Shown here piece by piece: positions 37,283-46,053 of a stretch of 64,000 bases of DNA. Within the stretch, counting starts at the first letter, position 1. Each line of letters begins with the position of its first letter. The stretch comes from Fluviirhizobium alvei (lineage in GTDB: Bacteria > Pseudomonadota > Alphaproteobacteria > Rhizobiales > Rhizobiaceae), in NCBI RefSeq assembly GCF_030551875.1, contig NZ_JAUOZU010000007.1, forward strand, positions 1 through 64,000. The letters run 5' to 3'. The notes under the pieces are model-generated. The model saw only the letters and a list, made by a program, of their open reading frames with translations. It made no database searches and was not told where the DNA came from. A program made the position numbers and the translations under genes.

Positions 37283-37638
37283 GCAAGCCCCCTTGTCAGG
37301 CTTATAACAACTGCCTCGTCCTTAACCCCATACCTTAGAACTTGTGCGACTCGATACTACGCTTAATTTGGTATTGCGTCAAAGAAACAGCCACAACATA
37401 GCCGCATCGCACCCGAGGGTTTGACCAAGGCCAACTTTGAGTGGCCATAACCCACGAAAGCGACCTGAAGCTTGCGTCATGCGAATCTTGCGGCAAAAAA
37501 TCCGGAATATTTAATCTTTTCTCACCGGAAAATCATCGCGACAGACAACTCAAGAACGTATATTTTATGTCATATTAAGATTTTTACGGATTTTATGCGA
37601 CACTGGATACGCGCAATTGAACCGCAACCGGAAAATGC
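37283..37638. other. AT-rich non-coding region
   Basis: About 350 bases clearly richer in A/T than the surroundings (around 37500-37620 especially, e.g. TATATTTTATG), with no convincing coding frame. It is the upstream region of the acidic-protein gene and may hold its promoter; an unannotated small RNA cannot be excluded, but I see no strong terminator hairpin inside it. Confidence 0.4.
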
Positions 37639-37653
37639 TTAACAAACCGTTAA
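37639..37653. promoter_or_regulatory. CtrA-type box TTAA-N7-TTAA
   Basis: TTAA (37639-37642), seven bases, TTAA (37650-37653) matches the full CtrA recognition consensus of alphaproteobacteria. It is about 360 bases upstream of the acidic-protein gene and 90 bases past the end of aspartate aminotransferase, so its target is unclear. Confidence 0.4.
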
Positions 37654-37675
37654 TTTCTGCACCGGGGCGGAAAAA

Positions 37676-37711
37676 TCAAAAAAAGACCGCGCCCGGGCAA
37701 TCCGGACGCGG
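37676..37711 (-). terminator. Intrinsic terminator of the aspartate aminotransferase gene
   Basis: On the minus strand CCGCGTCCGG, a five-base loop, CCGGGCGCGG, then TC and seven T. Stem of ten pairs with one mismatch. Confidence 0.88.
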
Positions 37712-37734
37712 CTTCAGGAATCAGGTGCGACAAA

Positions 37735-38940
<1,206 letters not shown>

Positions 38941-39108
38941 TCAGGATCCTTGCTGGTTGATGGTGGCCATGCGGTTTCGGCAGCGCTTATAGGGGAATGC
39001 CCACCCGCTATCAAGCGTTCCACGCAGCGCCCGCAACGCCATGCAGTCCCGCATCCGACCTATTAGTTCATATGCTGCAAAGTTGCAGATCTGGCTTAAG
39101 TCAATGGT

Positions 39109-39133
39109 AAGACATGAATATCTATCATGTCTT
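39109..39133. promoter_or_regulatory. 25-bp operator-like inverted repeat upstream of the EAL gene
   Basis: AAGACATGA (39109-39117) and TCATGTCTT (39125-39133) are exact reverse complements with a seven-base AT-rich centre, 36 bases before the start of the EAL gene. The size and symmetry fit a dimeric repressor or activator. A smaller CTGCAA/TTGCAG palindrome lies at 39074-39087. Confidence 0.5.
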
Positions 39134-39168
39134 GGTAGGAGCGGAATTCGTCTTCGCAGGGAATGGTC

Positions 39169-40116
39169 ATGAACGCTGACAGTATCTTTTCGAAATTGCG
39201 ACGTTCGCACACAGGCGCGTGGATCGCGACCTATCGCGACTTTACTCTGGAATCTGCACTCCAGCCGATCTTCAGTCAGGATCAGGAGGGCGTTCTTGAG
39301 CTTCAGGCCTTCGAAGGACTGATCCGTCCGAGCCTCAATGGCGAGCAGGTCCGTCCGGCTCAGTTTTTCCCGCAGGTGGCCGTTGAAGACCAGGCGATGA
39401 TCGACAGCCTCTGCCGAACGCTGCATATTTTCAACACCGGCCTGCTCGGCCGCCGCAAGGTCTCGTTGTTTGTCAACTTCCATCCCGGTCTTTTCGTCAC
39501 GATCAACGACATTCGCCGCGAGGTCGACAAGATCCGCCTGGCAGTCCGCGAAGCCGGTCTGACAAACGACCAGCTCGCCTGCGAGATCACCCAGAAGCAG
39601 AACGACAGTTCCGACATGTTGTCCTTCTTCGTCCGGGATCTTCGCCAGCATGGGTTCAGGATCGCGATCGACGAATATGGCGCCGAAGAACGCGACGCGG
39701 AACGCCTGCGGTTGCTGAAGCCGGACTATGTGAAATTCGAAGCGACCTGGGTCAAGGATTTTCTAGAAAACTCCGCCGGCTCGGCCCTGCTGCGCGTAAT
39801 GGTGGAGCAGTTCCGCGAACAGGGTGTCACGGCCATTTTCGAAGGTCTCGAGGATCTGCGCCAGGTTGATCTCTGTCGGGAACTCGATGTGCCGCTTCTG
39901 CAGGGTTATGCGCTGGCGCGGCCGCAGATTGCCCCGACGAGCTTCAACGAAGAGTTTCCCGAAATCGGCATGGAACCGACGAAGTTCCAACCGGTCGGCA
40001 ATCAGACGCTGGAGCCCTACAATCCAGAAATCCACATGCCGCGCTCTGGCTATTCGCCCCTGCCAGCGAGCCCCAATCGACGCACAGCGGCTTTTGGGAA
40101 GCGCACCCGCACCTGA
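39169..40116 (+). CDS. EAL domain protein, partly degenerate
   Basis: 315-residue cytoplasmic protein made of a single EAL domain (~25-255) plus a disordered Pro-rich tail. Known c-di-GMP phosphodiesterases need a set of acidic and amide residues: here E49 (FEGLIRP replacing the EAL triad), N103, E139, D168, K189, E225 and Q245 are kept, but the loop-6 DDFGxG motif reads DEYGAEE, so the second metal Asp is Glu. Activity may be weak or lost, leaving a binding role. AGGGA favours the second of two close ATG codons. No GGDEF or sensor domain is fused. Confidence 0.82.
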   Translation: MNADSIFSKLRRSHTGAWIATYRDFTLESALQPIFSQDQEGVLELQAFEGLIRPSLNGEQVRPAQFFPQVAVEDQAMIDSLCRTLHIFNTGLLGRRKVSLFVNFHPGLFVTINDIRREVDKIRLAVREAGLTNDQLACEITQKQNDSSDMLSFFVRDLRQHGFRIAIDEYGAEERDAERLRLLKPDYVKFEATWVKDFLENSAGSALLRVMVEQFREQGVTAIFEGLEDLRQVDLCRELDVPLLQGYALARPQIAPTSFNEEFPEIGMEPTKFQPVGNQTLEPYNPEIHMPRSGYSPLPASPNRRTAAFGKRTRT

Positions 40117-40392
40117 CGCCGCCATCATTTCAGACGTGCCTCCTTTGGCAGCGAGTCGGTAGCGTTGGCGTTGCCACCCTCTCTCCGTTCGGGATAAACT
40201 TGAGAGATTCGCTCTTCTCTTGCTGAAGAGATACGTGAAATCGCAATCATGGCAACCCGCTACAAATGAACGAGCGGGAGCCAACCTGCCGGGCCAAACC
40301 CAATCATCTGGAGGCACGCCAGGCCAGTTCAAAAGACAGGGCAGTGGCGACCTCTCCGGCGCTTCACAGCTTGCGTGTCGTCGGGAGAGAAT

Positions 40393-41523
40393 ATGCCAAT
40401 GCCTTTTCGGCCGCGGGCCGGCCTTTTCACCTTGCTGCTGCTTGCGCAATCCGTTTCCGTTGAGGCCAATGAGTCCTACCAGACCAGGGATGTGAGCATC
40501 ACCGTCGAGACGCTCGCTTCCGGCCTCGATTATCCATGGTCCGTCATGCCTGTCGCCCGGCTCGGCTACATCATCACCGAACGTTCAGGCCATGTGCGGA
40601 TCCTCTCGAATGGAACGCTCTCCGCTCCACTTCCCGGCCTGCCGAAACTCTATGTGCATGGCCAGGGCGGATTGCTGGACGTCGCACTTTCCCCCAATTT
40701 CGAAAAAGACCGGCTGCTCTACTTCACAGCCACACAGGCGCAGAAAAAGGGCGTCGGCGTCATCCTGTTCTCGGCGCGGCTGGCCGACGATCTCAACACG
40801 CTCGAAGAGACGACAATTCTGTTTCGCTTCAGCGCGCCCAATCCGGCCGATTACAATTTCGGCTCGCGCATCGCCTTTTCTCCCGATGGCTATCTGTTCG
40901 TCACCATTGGCGACCATGGTGTGCCACCAGCAGCACAGGATCTCATGGATGACCGCGGCGCCGTCATTCGCCTCAATCGCGACGGCAGCGTGCCCACAAA
41001 CAATCCCTACTACAGCAATCTCGCGGCCCTACCCGAACTCTGGTCGATCGGACACCGCAATCCGCAAGGCATTGCCTTCGATGCACAGGATGGAAAGCTC
41101 TGGACTGTCGAACATGGCCCGAAGGGTGGCGATGAGATCAACACACCGGAACCCGGTAAGAATTATGGCTGGCCTGTCGTGACCTATGGGGTCAACTATG
41201 ATGATACGCCGGTCGGCATCGGCACCTCCGCCGACGGTTTCGAACAGCCGAAACATTATTGGGTGCCTTCGATCACGCCAAGTGCGCTCGTGGTCTATCG
41301 AGGCGCCATGTTTCCGGAATGGAATGGCGATCTCCTCGTAAGCGCCCTCAAAGGCTCGCTCATCTCCCGGCTTATTCGCAGCCCGGCTGGCGACATCATC
41401 GGCGAGGAACGCTTCCTCGAGGATGATTATGGTCGCCTGCGTGACATCCACGAAGACCTCGACGGCTCCCTTCTCGTCCTCACCGATGACGACGATGGCA
41501 AACTGCTGCGCATCAGCCGATAG
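40393..41523 (+). CDS. PQQ-dependent sugar dehydrogenase (aldose/sorbosone dehydrogenase-like)
   Basis: Secreted six-bladed beta-propeller of 376 residues. The N-terminus is a signal peptide (MPMPFRPRAGLFTLLLLAQS, cleaved around SVEA). The propeller has the soluble glucose/sorbosone dehydrogenase pattern: LDYPWSVMPV, GGLLDVALSPNF, FGSRIAFSPDGYLFVTIGD, WSIGHRNPQGIAFD and EHGPKGGDEIN, which in the founding enzymes hold PQQ and calcium and the catalytic His. It likely oxidises aldose sugars in the periplasm. GGGAGAG supports the start. No other sugar gene is adjacent; the 276 bases upstream contain nothing recognisable. Confidence 0.88.
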   Translation: MPMPFRPRAGLFTLLLLAQSVSVEANESYQTRDVSITVETLASGLDYPWSVMPVARLGYIITERSGHVRILSNGTLSAPLPGLPKLYVHGQGGLLDVALSPNFEKDRLLYFTATQAQKKGVGVILFSARLADDLNTLEETTILFRFSAPNPADYNFGSRIAFSPDGYLFVTIGDHGVPPAAQDLMDDRGAVIRLNRDGSVPTNNPYYSNLAALPELWSIGHRNPQGIAFDAQDGKLWTVEHGPKGGDEINTPEPGKNYGWPVVTYGVNYDDTPVGIGTSADGFEQPKHYWVPSITPSALVVYRGAMFPEWNGDLLVSALKGSLISRLIRSPAGDIIGEERFLEDDYGRLRDIHEDLDGSLLVLTDDDDGKLLRISR

Positions 41524-41683
41524 GCTTACAGCACCGACCGGGCATTTGTATCGCAGAACATGGATTTGCAATCCATCAATTCCCGTGATCGAAATCGATC
41601 GAAAATTACACAAACGTAAAATTGTGCAGACGGCAGCAAGTCTATAGTGCCTCTCTCATTGCTTTTTAAACCCAGAGGCCATC

Positions 41684-42586
41684 ATGACCCGTATCCAAGC
41701 CAATATGCTGTTGCTGCTGACCGCCGCCATATGGGGGGCTGGGTTCGTGGCGCAGAACCAGGCAATGGAGACGATGGGGCCGCTCTGGTTCGTCGGCACC
41801 CGCTTTCTGGTGGCATTCTTCGTCGCCCTGCCTCTGGCGATCTTCGAAGACCGTCGGGTGCAGGAACCTTTCCGCGGTCGCGAAGCCCTGACCTTCTTTG
41901 CAATCGGTCTGGCGCTGCTCGCCGGAGCCACCACACAGCAATTCGGCCTTCTGACCACAACGGTGACCAATTCCAGTTTCCTGACCGGGCTCTATGTCAT
42001 CATCGTGCCGTTGATGAGCGTGATCTTCCTGCGGAAAATGCCGCACTGGATCATCTGGCCCGCCGCCATTCTGGCCGTATCGGGCATTTATTTCCTCTCG
42101 GGCGGTCAACTCTCCAGCCTGACCACGGGCGATCTCCTGACGGTCGTCTGTGCCTTCTTCTGGGGTTTGCAGGTCCTTCTGGTCGGCATTTTTGCACCGG
42201 GTAGCCGTCGCCCGATGGCGCTTTCGGCGATCCAGTTTCTCGTTTGCGGTCTCGGCGGTTTGCTGATGGCGATCGTGTTCGAACCGGTGAGCCTCGACGG
42301 GGTCATTCAGGCTTTGCCGGAAATCCTCTATGCCGGGGTTTTCTCCTCAGGCGTCGCCTTCATCCTGCAGGTGATCGGCCAGCGTTGGACGACGGCACCG
42401 CAGGCGGCGATCTTTCTTTCCAGCGAATCCCTGTTCGGCGCCCTGTTCGGTGCGATCCTACTGGGAGAGCGGATTGGTCTGATGGGCTATGTCGGTTGCG
42501 GGATGATTTTCGTCGCCATGATTATCGTCGAAGTGGTCCCGGAATTGCGGAAAAATTCCAAAAATGGCGTATCTACAACAGGTTAG
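41684..42586 (+). CDS. DMT family transporter (EamA domain)
   Basis: 300-residue membrane protein with ten helices in two EamA repeats (first near LLLLTAAIWGAGFVAQNQAM, second starting LLTVVCAFFWGLQVLLVG), the drug/metabolite transporter topology. Such proteins export amino acids or metabolites; some import. The motif APQAAIFLSSESLFGALFGAILLGERI in the last helices is characteristic. AGAGG lies upstream of the ATG. It is a single gene; the preceding 160 bases carry no obvious terminator for the dehydrogenase gene. Confidence 0.88.
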   Translation: MTRIQANMLLLLTAAIWGAGFVAQNQAMETMGPLWFVGTRFLVAFFVALPLAIFEDRRVQEPFRGREALTFFAIGLALLAGATTQQFGLLTTTVTNSSFLTGLYVIIVPLMSVIFLRKMPHWIIWPAAILAVSGIYFLSGGQLSSLTTGDLLTVVCAFFWGLQVLLVGIFAPGSRRPMALSAIQFLVCGLGGLLMAIVFEPVSLDGVIQALPEILYAGVFSSGVAFILQVIGQRWTTAPQAAIFLSSESLFGALFGAILLGERIGLMGYVGCGMIFVAMIIVEVVPELRKNSKNGVSTTG

Positions 42587-42925
42587 ACGCGTCAGGATCG
42601 CATTGCATTCGGCGGGGGTATTTTAGCACTTTCAACAACATGGCCACCTGAACGACAATTTCCAGTAACGCCGAAAGTTTTGCTTGCCAAAGCGCGGTAA
42701 AACAATCAGTGTAAGCGTCGTTCGGGCAATTTGCGAACAACGGGAAGACCTTGAGAATAGCGCGCCGGGGGCGTGAAAAACTCCGGGTGTATGCTTTGCA
42801 GGGAACTGCAAAGTAAACACGATAGTAGGACCTTTCCTCTCATGTCGAAATCTGCCTGTTTACGCCCATATTGGGCATAACTGACGACACTGAGCCGCGG
42901 TTGGCGGCAAGGAAAGGAATCGACT
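42587..42925 (+). promoter_or_regulatory. Intergenic region and structured leader of the cold-shock gene
   Basis: About 340 non-coding bases. Near its end lies a perfect hairpin CTTTGCAG (42794-42801) / CTGCAAAG (42806-42813) closed by a GGAA (GNRA) tetraloop, and a smaller GCCCA-TAT-TGGGC hairpin at 42867-42879. Long folded 5' leaders are usual for cold-shock mRNAs and often act as temperature-dependent switches. The promoter itself I could not fix with confidence. Confidence 0.4.
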
Positions 42926-43141
42926 ATGGCCGAAACGGGCACCGTAAAATTCTTCAATGCCGACAAGGGCTTTGGCTTTATCAAGCCGGACAAGGGCGGC
43001 TCCGACATCTTCGTACATATCACCGCTGTGCAGGCTTCCGGCCTGACCGGCCTGACCGAAAACCAGAAGGTCTCGTTCGACACCGAACCGGATCGTCGCG
43101 GCAAGGGTCCCAAGGCTGTTAATCTGCAGGTCACTGGTTGA
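42926..43141 (+). CDS. CspA family cold-shock protein
   Basis: Single-stranded nucleic-acid chaperone of 71 residues (one cold-shock domain). RNP1 is KGFGFIKP and RNP2 is DIFVHI, both intact, and the first strand TGTVKFFNADKG is canonical. It probably melts mRNA structure at low temperature. AAGGAA precedes the ATG. A structured leader and a strong terminator bracket the gene, which is transcribed alone. Confidence 0.95.
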   Translation: MAETGTVKFFNADKGFGFIKPDKGGSDIFVHITAVQASGLTGLTENQKVSFDTEPDRRGKGPKAVNLQVTG

Positions 43142-43165
43142 TCTCTTGACAGTTTGAAGTATTGG

Positions 43166-43195
43166 CCGCTGTTGGCTTGCCAGCAGCGGTTTTTT
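43166..43195 (+). terminator. Intrinsic terminator of the cold-shock gene
   Basis: CCGCTGTTGGC (43166-43176), TT, GCCAGCAGCGG (43179-43189), one G-U pair in 11, followed by T(6). The remaining ~265 bases up to the BA14K gene hold no frame or repeat that I can support. Confidence 0.9.
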
Positions 43196-43460
43196 ATTTG
43201 CTTTCTCTTGCTGCACATTGCCAAAGCCTGCGCTACGCCCGCGTCCGAAGCGCGGAGCGCGGAATGACACACCAGCGACCGCGGCGCATGCCACATTGTC
43301 GCCCTCTTCCGTTCAGATGACATTCAGGCAGCCGGTCTTAGCGTCCGGCATCAGATCTCGAGACCGGTCATTCTGGCCAGTCCAGGTCTATCGAGTTGAA
43401 CCCGGCACCATCGGACCGGCCGTTTCGGCAGATGGAACCGGCTGAGAACAGGGAAAGATC

Positions 43461-44042
43461 ATGAACGCGTTCGGCAAGACCCTCATTCTGTCCGCCGCAT
43501 CGATTGCCGTCCTGGCATCGTCCTTTGAATTTGCCTCCGCCCGCGATCGCTACTGGCGCCACCCGCATGGCCGCCATGTCAACAATACCGCGATTGCCGC
43601 AGGCGTTATCGGCCTAACGGCGGGCGTCATTATCGGCAATGCAATTGCATCGGAACCGCGTGTGGTTTACCGGCCGCGCCCGGTCTACAGACCCCGCACC
43701 GTCATCGTCGATGAAGGCCCGGTCTATGATGAGGTCGAACCGGTCTATGATGAGGTCGAACCGGTCTATGTCGAGCCGGAGGCAAGACTTGAAGGACCTG
43801 TTGAGGATTTTGACAGCGATGAAGCCCCGATCGTCGAAAGACAGGATCAGGCCCGTGATTACTTTCCGGAAGCCCCTGCCCGCGAACGCATGACCCGCAC
43901 TAATGTTGCGGATAGCAACGCGCTCGAACCATGGACGCCGGGCTGGCGCGCCTGGTGTGCGGAACGCTATCGCTCCTTCAACCCGTCGACTGGGACCTAT
44001 CGTGGCTATGACAGCCGCGATCATTTCTGCACCGCCGGCTGA
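43461..44042 (+). CDS. BA14K family secreted protein
   Basis: 193-residue exported protein. An N-terminal signal peptide (MNAFGKTLILSAASIAVLAS, cleaved near ASA) precedes a hydrophobic glycine-rich segment (AIAAGVIGLTAGVIIGNAIA), an acidic Val-Tyr-Asp-Glu repeat and the C-terminal BA14K motif WRAWCAERYRSFNPSTGTY ending DHFC. BA14K proteins were first seen as immunoreactive Brucella antigens with lectin-like properties; their job is unsettled. AGGGAAAG precedes the ATG. A 21-base tandem duplication lies inside (43719-43760). Confidence 0.88.
   Translation: MNAFGKTLILSAASIAVLASSFEFASARDRYWRHPHGRHVNNTAIAAGVIGLTAGVIIGNAIASEPRVVYRPRPVYRPRTVIVDEGPVYDEVEPVYDEVEPVYVEPEARLEGPVEDFDSDEAPIVERQDQARDYFPEAPARERMTRTNVADSNALEPWTPGWRAWCAERYRSFNPSTGTYRGYDSRDHFCTAG
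43719..43769 (+). repeat. Tandem 21-bp repeat inside the BA14K gene
   Basis: The 21-base unit beginning CCGGTCTATGATGAGG occurs twice head to tail (43719-43739 and 43740-43760) and a third, partial copy follows (to 43769). It encodes PVYDEVE twice and keeps the frame, indicating a recent exact duplication. Confidence 0.85.
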
Positions 44043-44058
44043 TCATCGATCAAGGAAC

Positions 44059-44093
44059 ACGGCCGCCCTCCATTGCGAGGGCGGCCGTTTCGT
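44059..44093. terminator. Bidirectional intrinsic terminator
   Basis: Twelve-base perfect stem ACGGCCGCCCTC (44059-44070) / GAGGGCGGCCGT (44077-44088) and a TTTCGTTT tail, between the converging BA14K and MBL hydrolase genes. Confidence 0.88.
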
Positions 44094-44094
44094 T

Positions 44095-44739
44095 TCAAAG
44101 TCCGCGCAGGAAGGGATTGGTGCGGCGCTCGTCGCCAATCCGACTACCCGGACCATGACCGCAGATGAAACCGACCTCATCGCCAAGCGGAAACACCTTG
44201 TCGCGGATCGAATCGAGCAGTTGCTGGTGATTGCCGCCCGGCAGATCGGTGCGGCCGATCGAACCGTTGAACAGCACATCGCCAAGATGGGCGAAGTTCT
44301 GTTCCCGGTTGAAGAAGATAACATGGCCGGGGGAATGGCCGGGCGTGTGGTACACCTCGAACACATGCTCGCCGAACGATACGCGGTCACCGTCTTCGAG
44401 ATATTTGTCTGGCGTGCAGTTGCGCATGCCGCTGGCGCCGAAAGCACCCGAGCGCGCCTCGATCTGATCCATGATCGGTTGATCCGCCTTGTGCGGTCCG
44501 ACGATCTCAAGACCAAGAGCGTCCTTGAGTTCCATGGCGCCGCCGGCATGGTCGAGATGACCATGGGTGATCCAGATCTCTTTGAGAACGATGTTGTTTT
44601 CACGAATGGTCTGAAGGATCGTTTCCACATCCCCGCCCGGATCGACGATGACGCCTTCCATCGTGTCGGGATCGAAAAGCACCGTGCAATTCTGTTGGAA
44701 AGGGGTGACGGGAATAATCCCCGCCTGCAGTCTGGCCAT
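44095..44739 (-). CDS. MBL fold metallo-hydrolase (YcbL/glyoxalase II-like)
   Basis: 214-residue metallo-beta-lactamase-fold hydrolase of the YcbL type II glyoxalase subgroup. The metal-binding THGHLDHAGG motif lies near residue 57, followed by HTPGHSPGHVIFF, GDVLFNGSIGRTDLPGG and a final CGHGPGSRIG. Relatives hydrolyse S-lactoylglutathione or other thioesters. The start at MARLQAGIIPVTPFQQN is the family's usual start; 14 extra in-frame codons precede it without a ribosome site. Single gene, converging on the BA14K gene. Confidence 0.9.
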   Translation of the reverse strand: MARLQAGIIPVTPFQQNCTVLFDPDTMEGVIVDPGGDVETILQTIRENNIVLKEIWITHGHLDHAGGAMELKDALGLEIVGPHKADQPIMDQIEARSGAFGASGMRNCTPDKYLEDGDRVSFGEHVFEVYHTPGHSPGHVIFFNREQNFAHLGDVLFNGSIGRTDLPGGNHQQLLDSIRDKVFPLGDEVGFICGHGPGSRIGDERRTNPFLRGL

Positions 44740-44846
44740 GTCCTGATCCTTGGTCCTGTCACAAAAGATGGGCCGGATCATAGTGAATCGGAGTGCCTTG
44801 TCACGCCATCATTGGGCAACGAACCGTTTCCTATGGGCAGCACTTA

Positions 44847-45113
44847 TACCAAGCGTCGATGATAGGAGCCGATTGCGCCGAAGCGATTTTGGTTTCCGGC
44901 GAGGAGAAAACCACAGACGGACCAGAAGGTCCGGCGCGGATTTTCGACGATGTCCGGAGGGCAAAAGCGCCCGGTCCTCCGGATGGGCCGGACATCCGTC
45001 CCCGACTTTGTCGCAATCCTCGACCGATGCCCCGGCATCGCTCTCCGGTATGCTCCTCGTCGGATGACGGCGTCCGGTCCCACGCAATCGGTTTCTATCA
45101 TTGACGCTTGGTA
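44847..45113. mobile_element. MITE-like element with 31-bp terminal inverted repeats
   Basis: The left end (44847 on, starting TACCAAGCGTCGATGATAGG) and the right end (read inward from 45113, TACCAAGCGTCAATGATAGA) agree at 28 of 31 positions, all differences being transitions. TTA flanks both ends (44844-44846 and 45114-45116) as a likely target duplication; a TA duplication with slightly shorter ends is an alternative. The 267 bases have no coding frame but several internal inverted repeats (ATGTCCGG/CCGGACAT, CGATGCC/GGCATCG). It resembles dispersed non-autonomous elements of rhizobia. Confidence 0.72.
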
Positions 45114-45260
45114 TTACCTGAGGCTGGCATACTGCTGGCCCTGCGAGGGCGAGGCGCCGACGCTGACCGTCGCGATAAGCAATCCGGCAACAGCCAACGA
45201 ACAGCAGACCACGAGCGTGGCGACGGGACGGAGCGGATGTGCGGTGACGTTGGCTTGCAT
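45114..45260 (-). CDS. 48-residue single-span membrane protein
   Basis: Tiny protein MQANVTAHPLRP... with one hydrophobic helix (VATLVVCCSLAVAGLLIATV, ~13-32) and a short polar tail (SQGQQYASLR). GGGGA stands seven bases before the ATG, and the frame is cleanly bounded. Its TAA stop lies in the TTA copy flanking the MITE-like element, so insertion either just missed the gene or re-created its stop. No family is recognised; a small membrane or exported peptide is likely. Confidence 0.6.
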   Translation of the reverse strand: MQANVTAHPLRPVATLVVCCSLAVAGLLIATVSVGASPSQGQQYASLR

Positions 45261-45483
45261 GATGGTTCCCCGAGTGAACTGTGTTGATTGGTCCGGTCTA
45301 TAACGAATGGGCCCGCCAGGATGTTCCCGAGGGAACTCGGAAACGCTTTCCCGGTTGCGAAATCCGTAAAATCGTTCACTGAATGGGATTATGAGCCCTG
45401 TTCGGCTAACCCACGGAAGCGAAGAGGGCATGGGAGGAATATTTCTGAGGAGAACGCTGTTTTCCGACTGCATTTGCCGCTAT

Positions 45484-45513
45484 CTATCCTAAAGATAGGT
45501 CAGCAAGACTGAC
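45484..45513. promoter_or_regulatory. Two back-to-back 15-bp palindromes before the MarR gene
   Basis: CTATC-CTAAA-GATAG (45484-45498) is followed without gap by GTCAG-CAAGA-CTGAC (45499-45513); both have 5-base arms and 5-base centres. They lie 52-90 bases before the MarR-type gene and may be operators, possibly for autoregulation. The rest of 45261-45564 shows no gene. Confidence 0.4.
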
Positions 45514-45564
45514 GCATTGACGGAATGGGCGGAAGGCTCCGCCGCAACGGAAGGCTTTTGACGC

Positions 45565-46053
45565 GTGGCAGCCATGGCAGACGGAAAATCGAGCGAACAG
45601 GAGATCGTCCGCGACCGCATGACCGGCGGCGAGGAGATCGATTTTGAACTGATCGAGCTCTTGTTCTTTGCCTATCGCGACTTCATTTCCGATCCGGATG
45701 CCATTCTGTTCAAGAAAGGGTTTGGCCGCGCCCATCACCGGGTCGTGCACTTTGTCAATCGCAATCCCGGAATGACGGTGGCGGATCTGCTGGAGACTTT
45801 GCGGATCACCAAACAGTCGCTGGCGCGTGTCCTCAAGCAACTGATCGATAGCGGCTATATCTGCCAGCTTGAGGGTCCCGAAGACCGCCGGCAGCGACGG
45901 CTCTATCCGACGAAAGCCGGCCGAGCGCTCGCACTTGAACTCGCCAAGCCGCAATCGCGCCGTATTGCAAAAGCAATGTCGGGCCGCGAAAAGGATATGC
46001 GCGAAACCGTTCTCGGTTTTCTGGGTGGAATGCGCGATGGAGGAGACAAATGA
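45565..46053 (+). CDS. MarR family transcriptional regulator (PetP-like)
   Basis: 162-residue winged helix-turn-helix regulator. The DNA-binding core shows VADLLETLRITKQSLARVLKQL followed by the beta-wing DRRQRRLYPTKAG. Length and linkage with an OmpR-type regulator resemble PetP/PetR of Rhodobacter capsulatus; orthology is inferred only. Translation begins at GTG 45565 or the ATG nine bases later. It overlaps the response regulator gene by four bases, so MarR protein, response regulator and kinase form one operon. Confidence 0.85.
   Translation: MAAMADGKSSEQEIVRDRMTGGEEIDFELIELLFFAYRDFISDPDAILFKKGFGRAHHRVVHFVNRNPGMTVADLLETLRITKQSLARVLKQLIDSGYICQLEGPEDRRQRRLYPTKAGRALALELAKPQSRRIAKAMSGREKDMRETVLGFLGGMRDGGDK

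Noticed and set aside
42706-43323. 205-codon minus-strand frame over the cold-shock gene
   Set aside because: It covers the conserved cold-shock gene and its terminator on the other strand and has no start signal.
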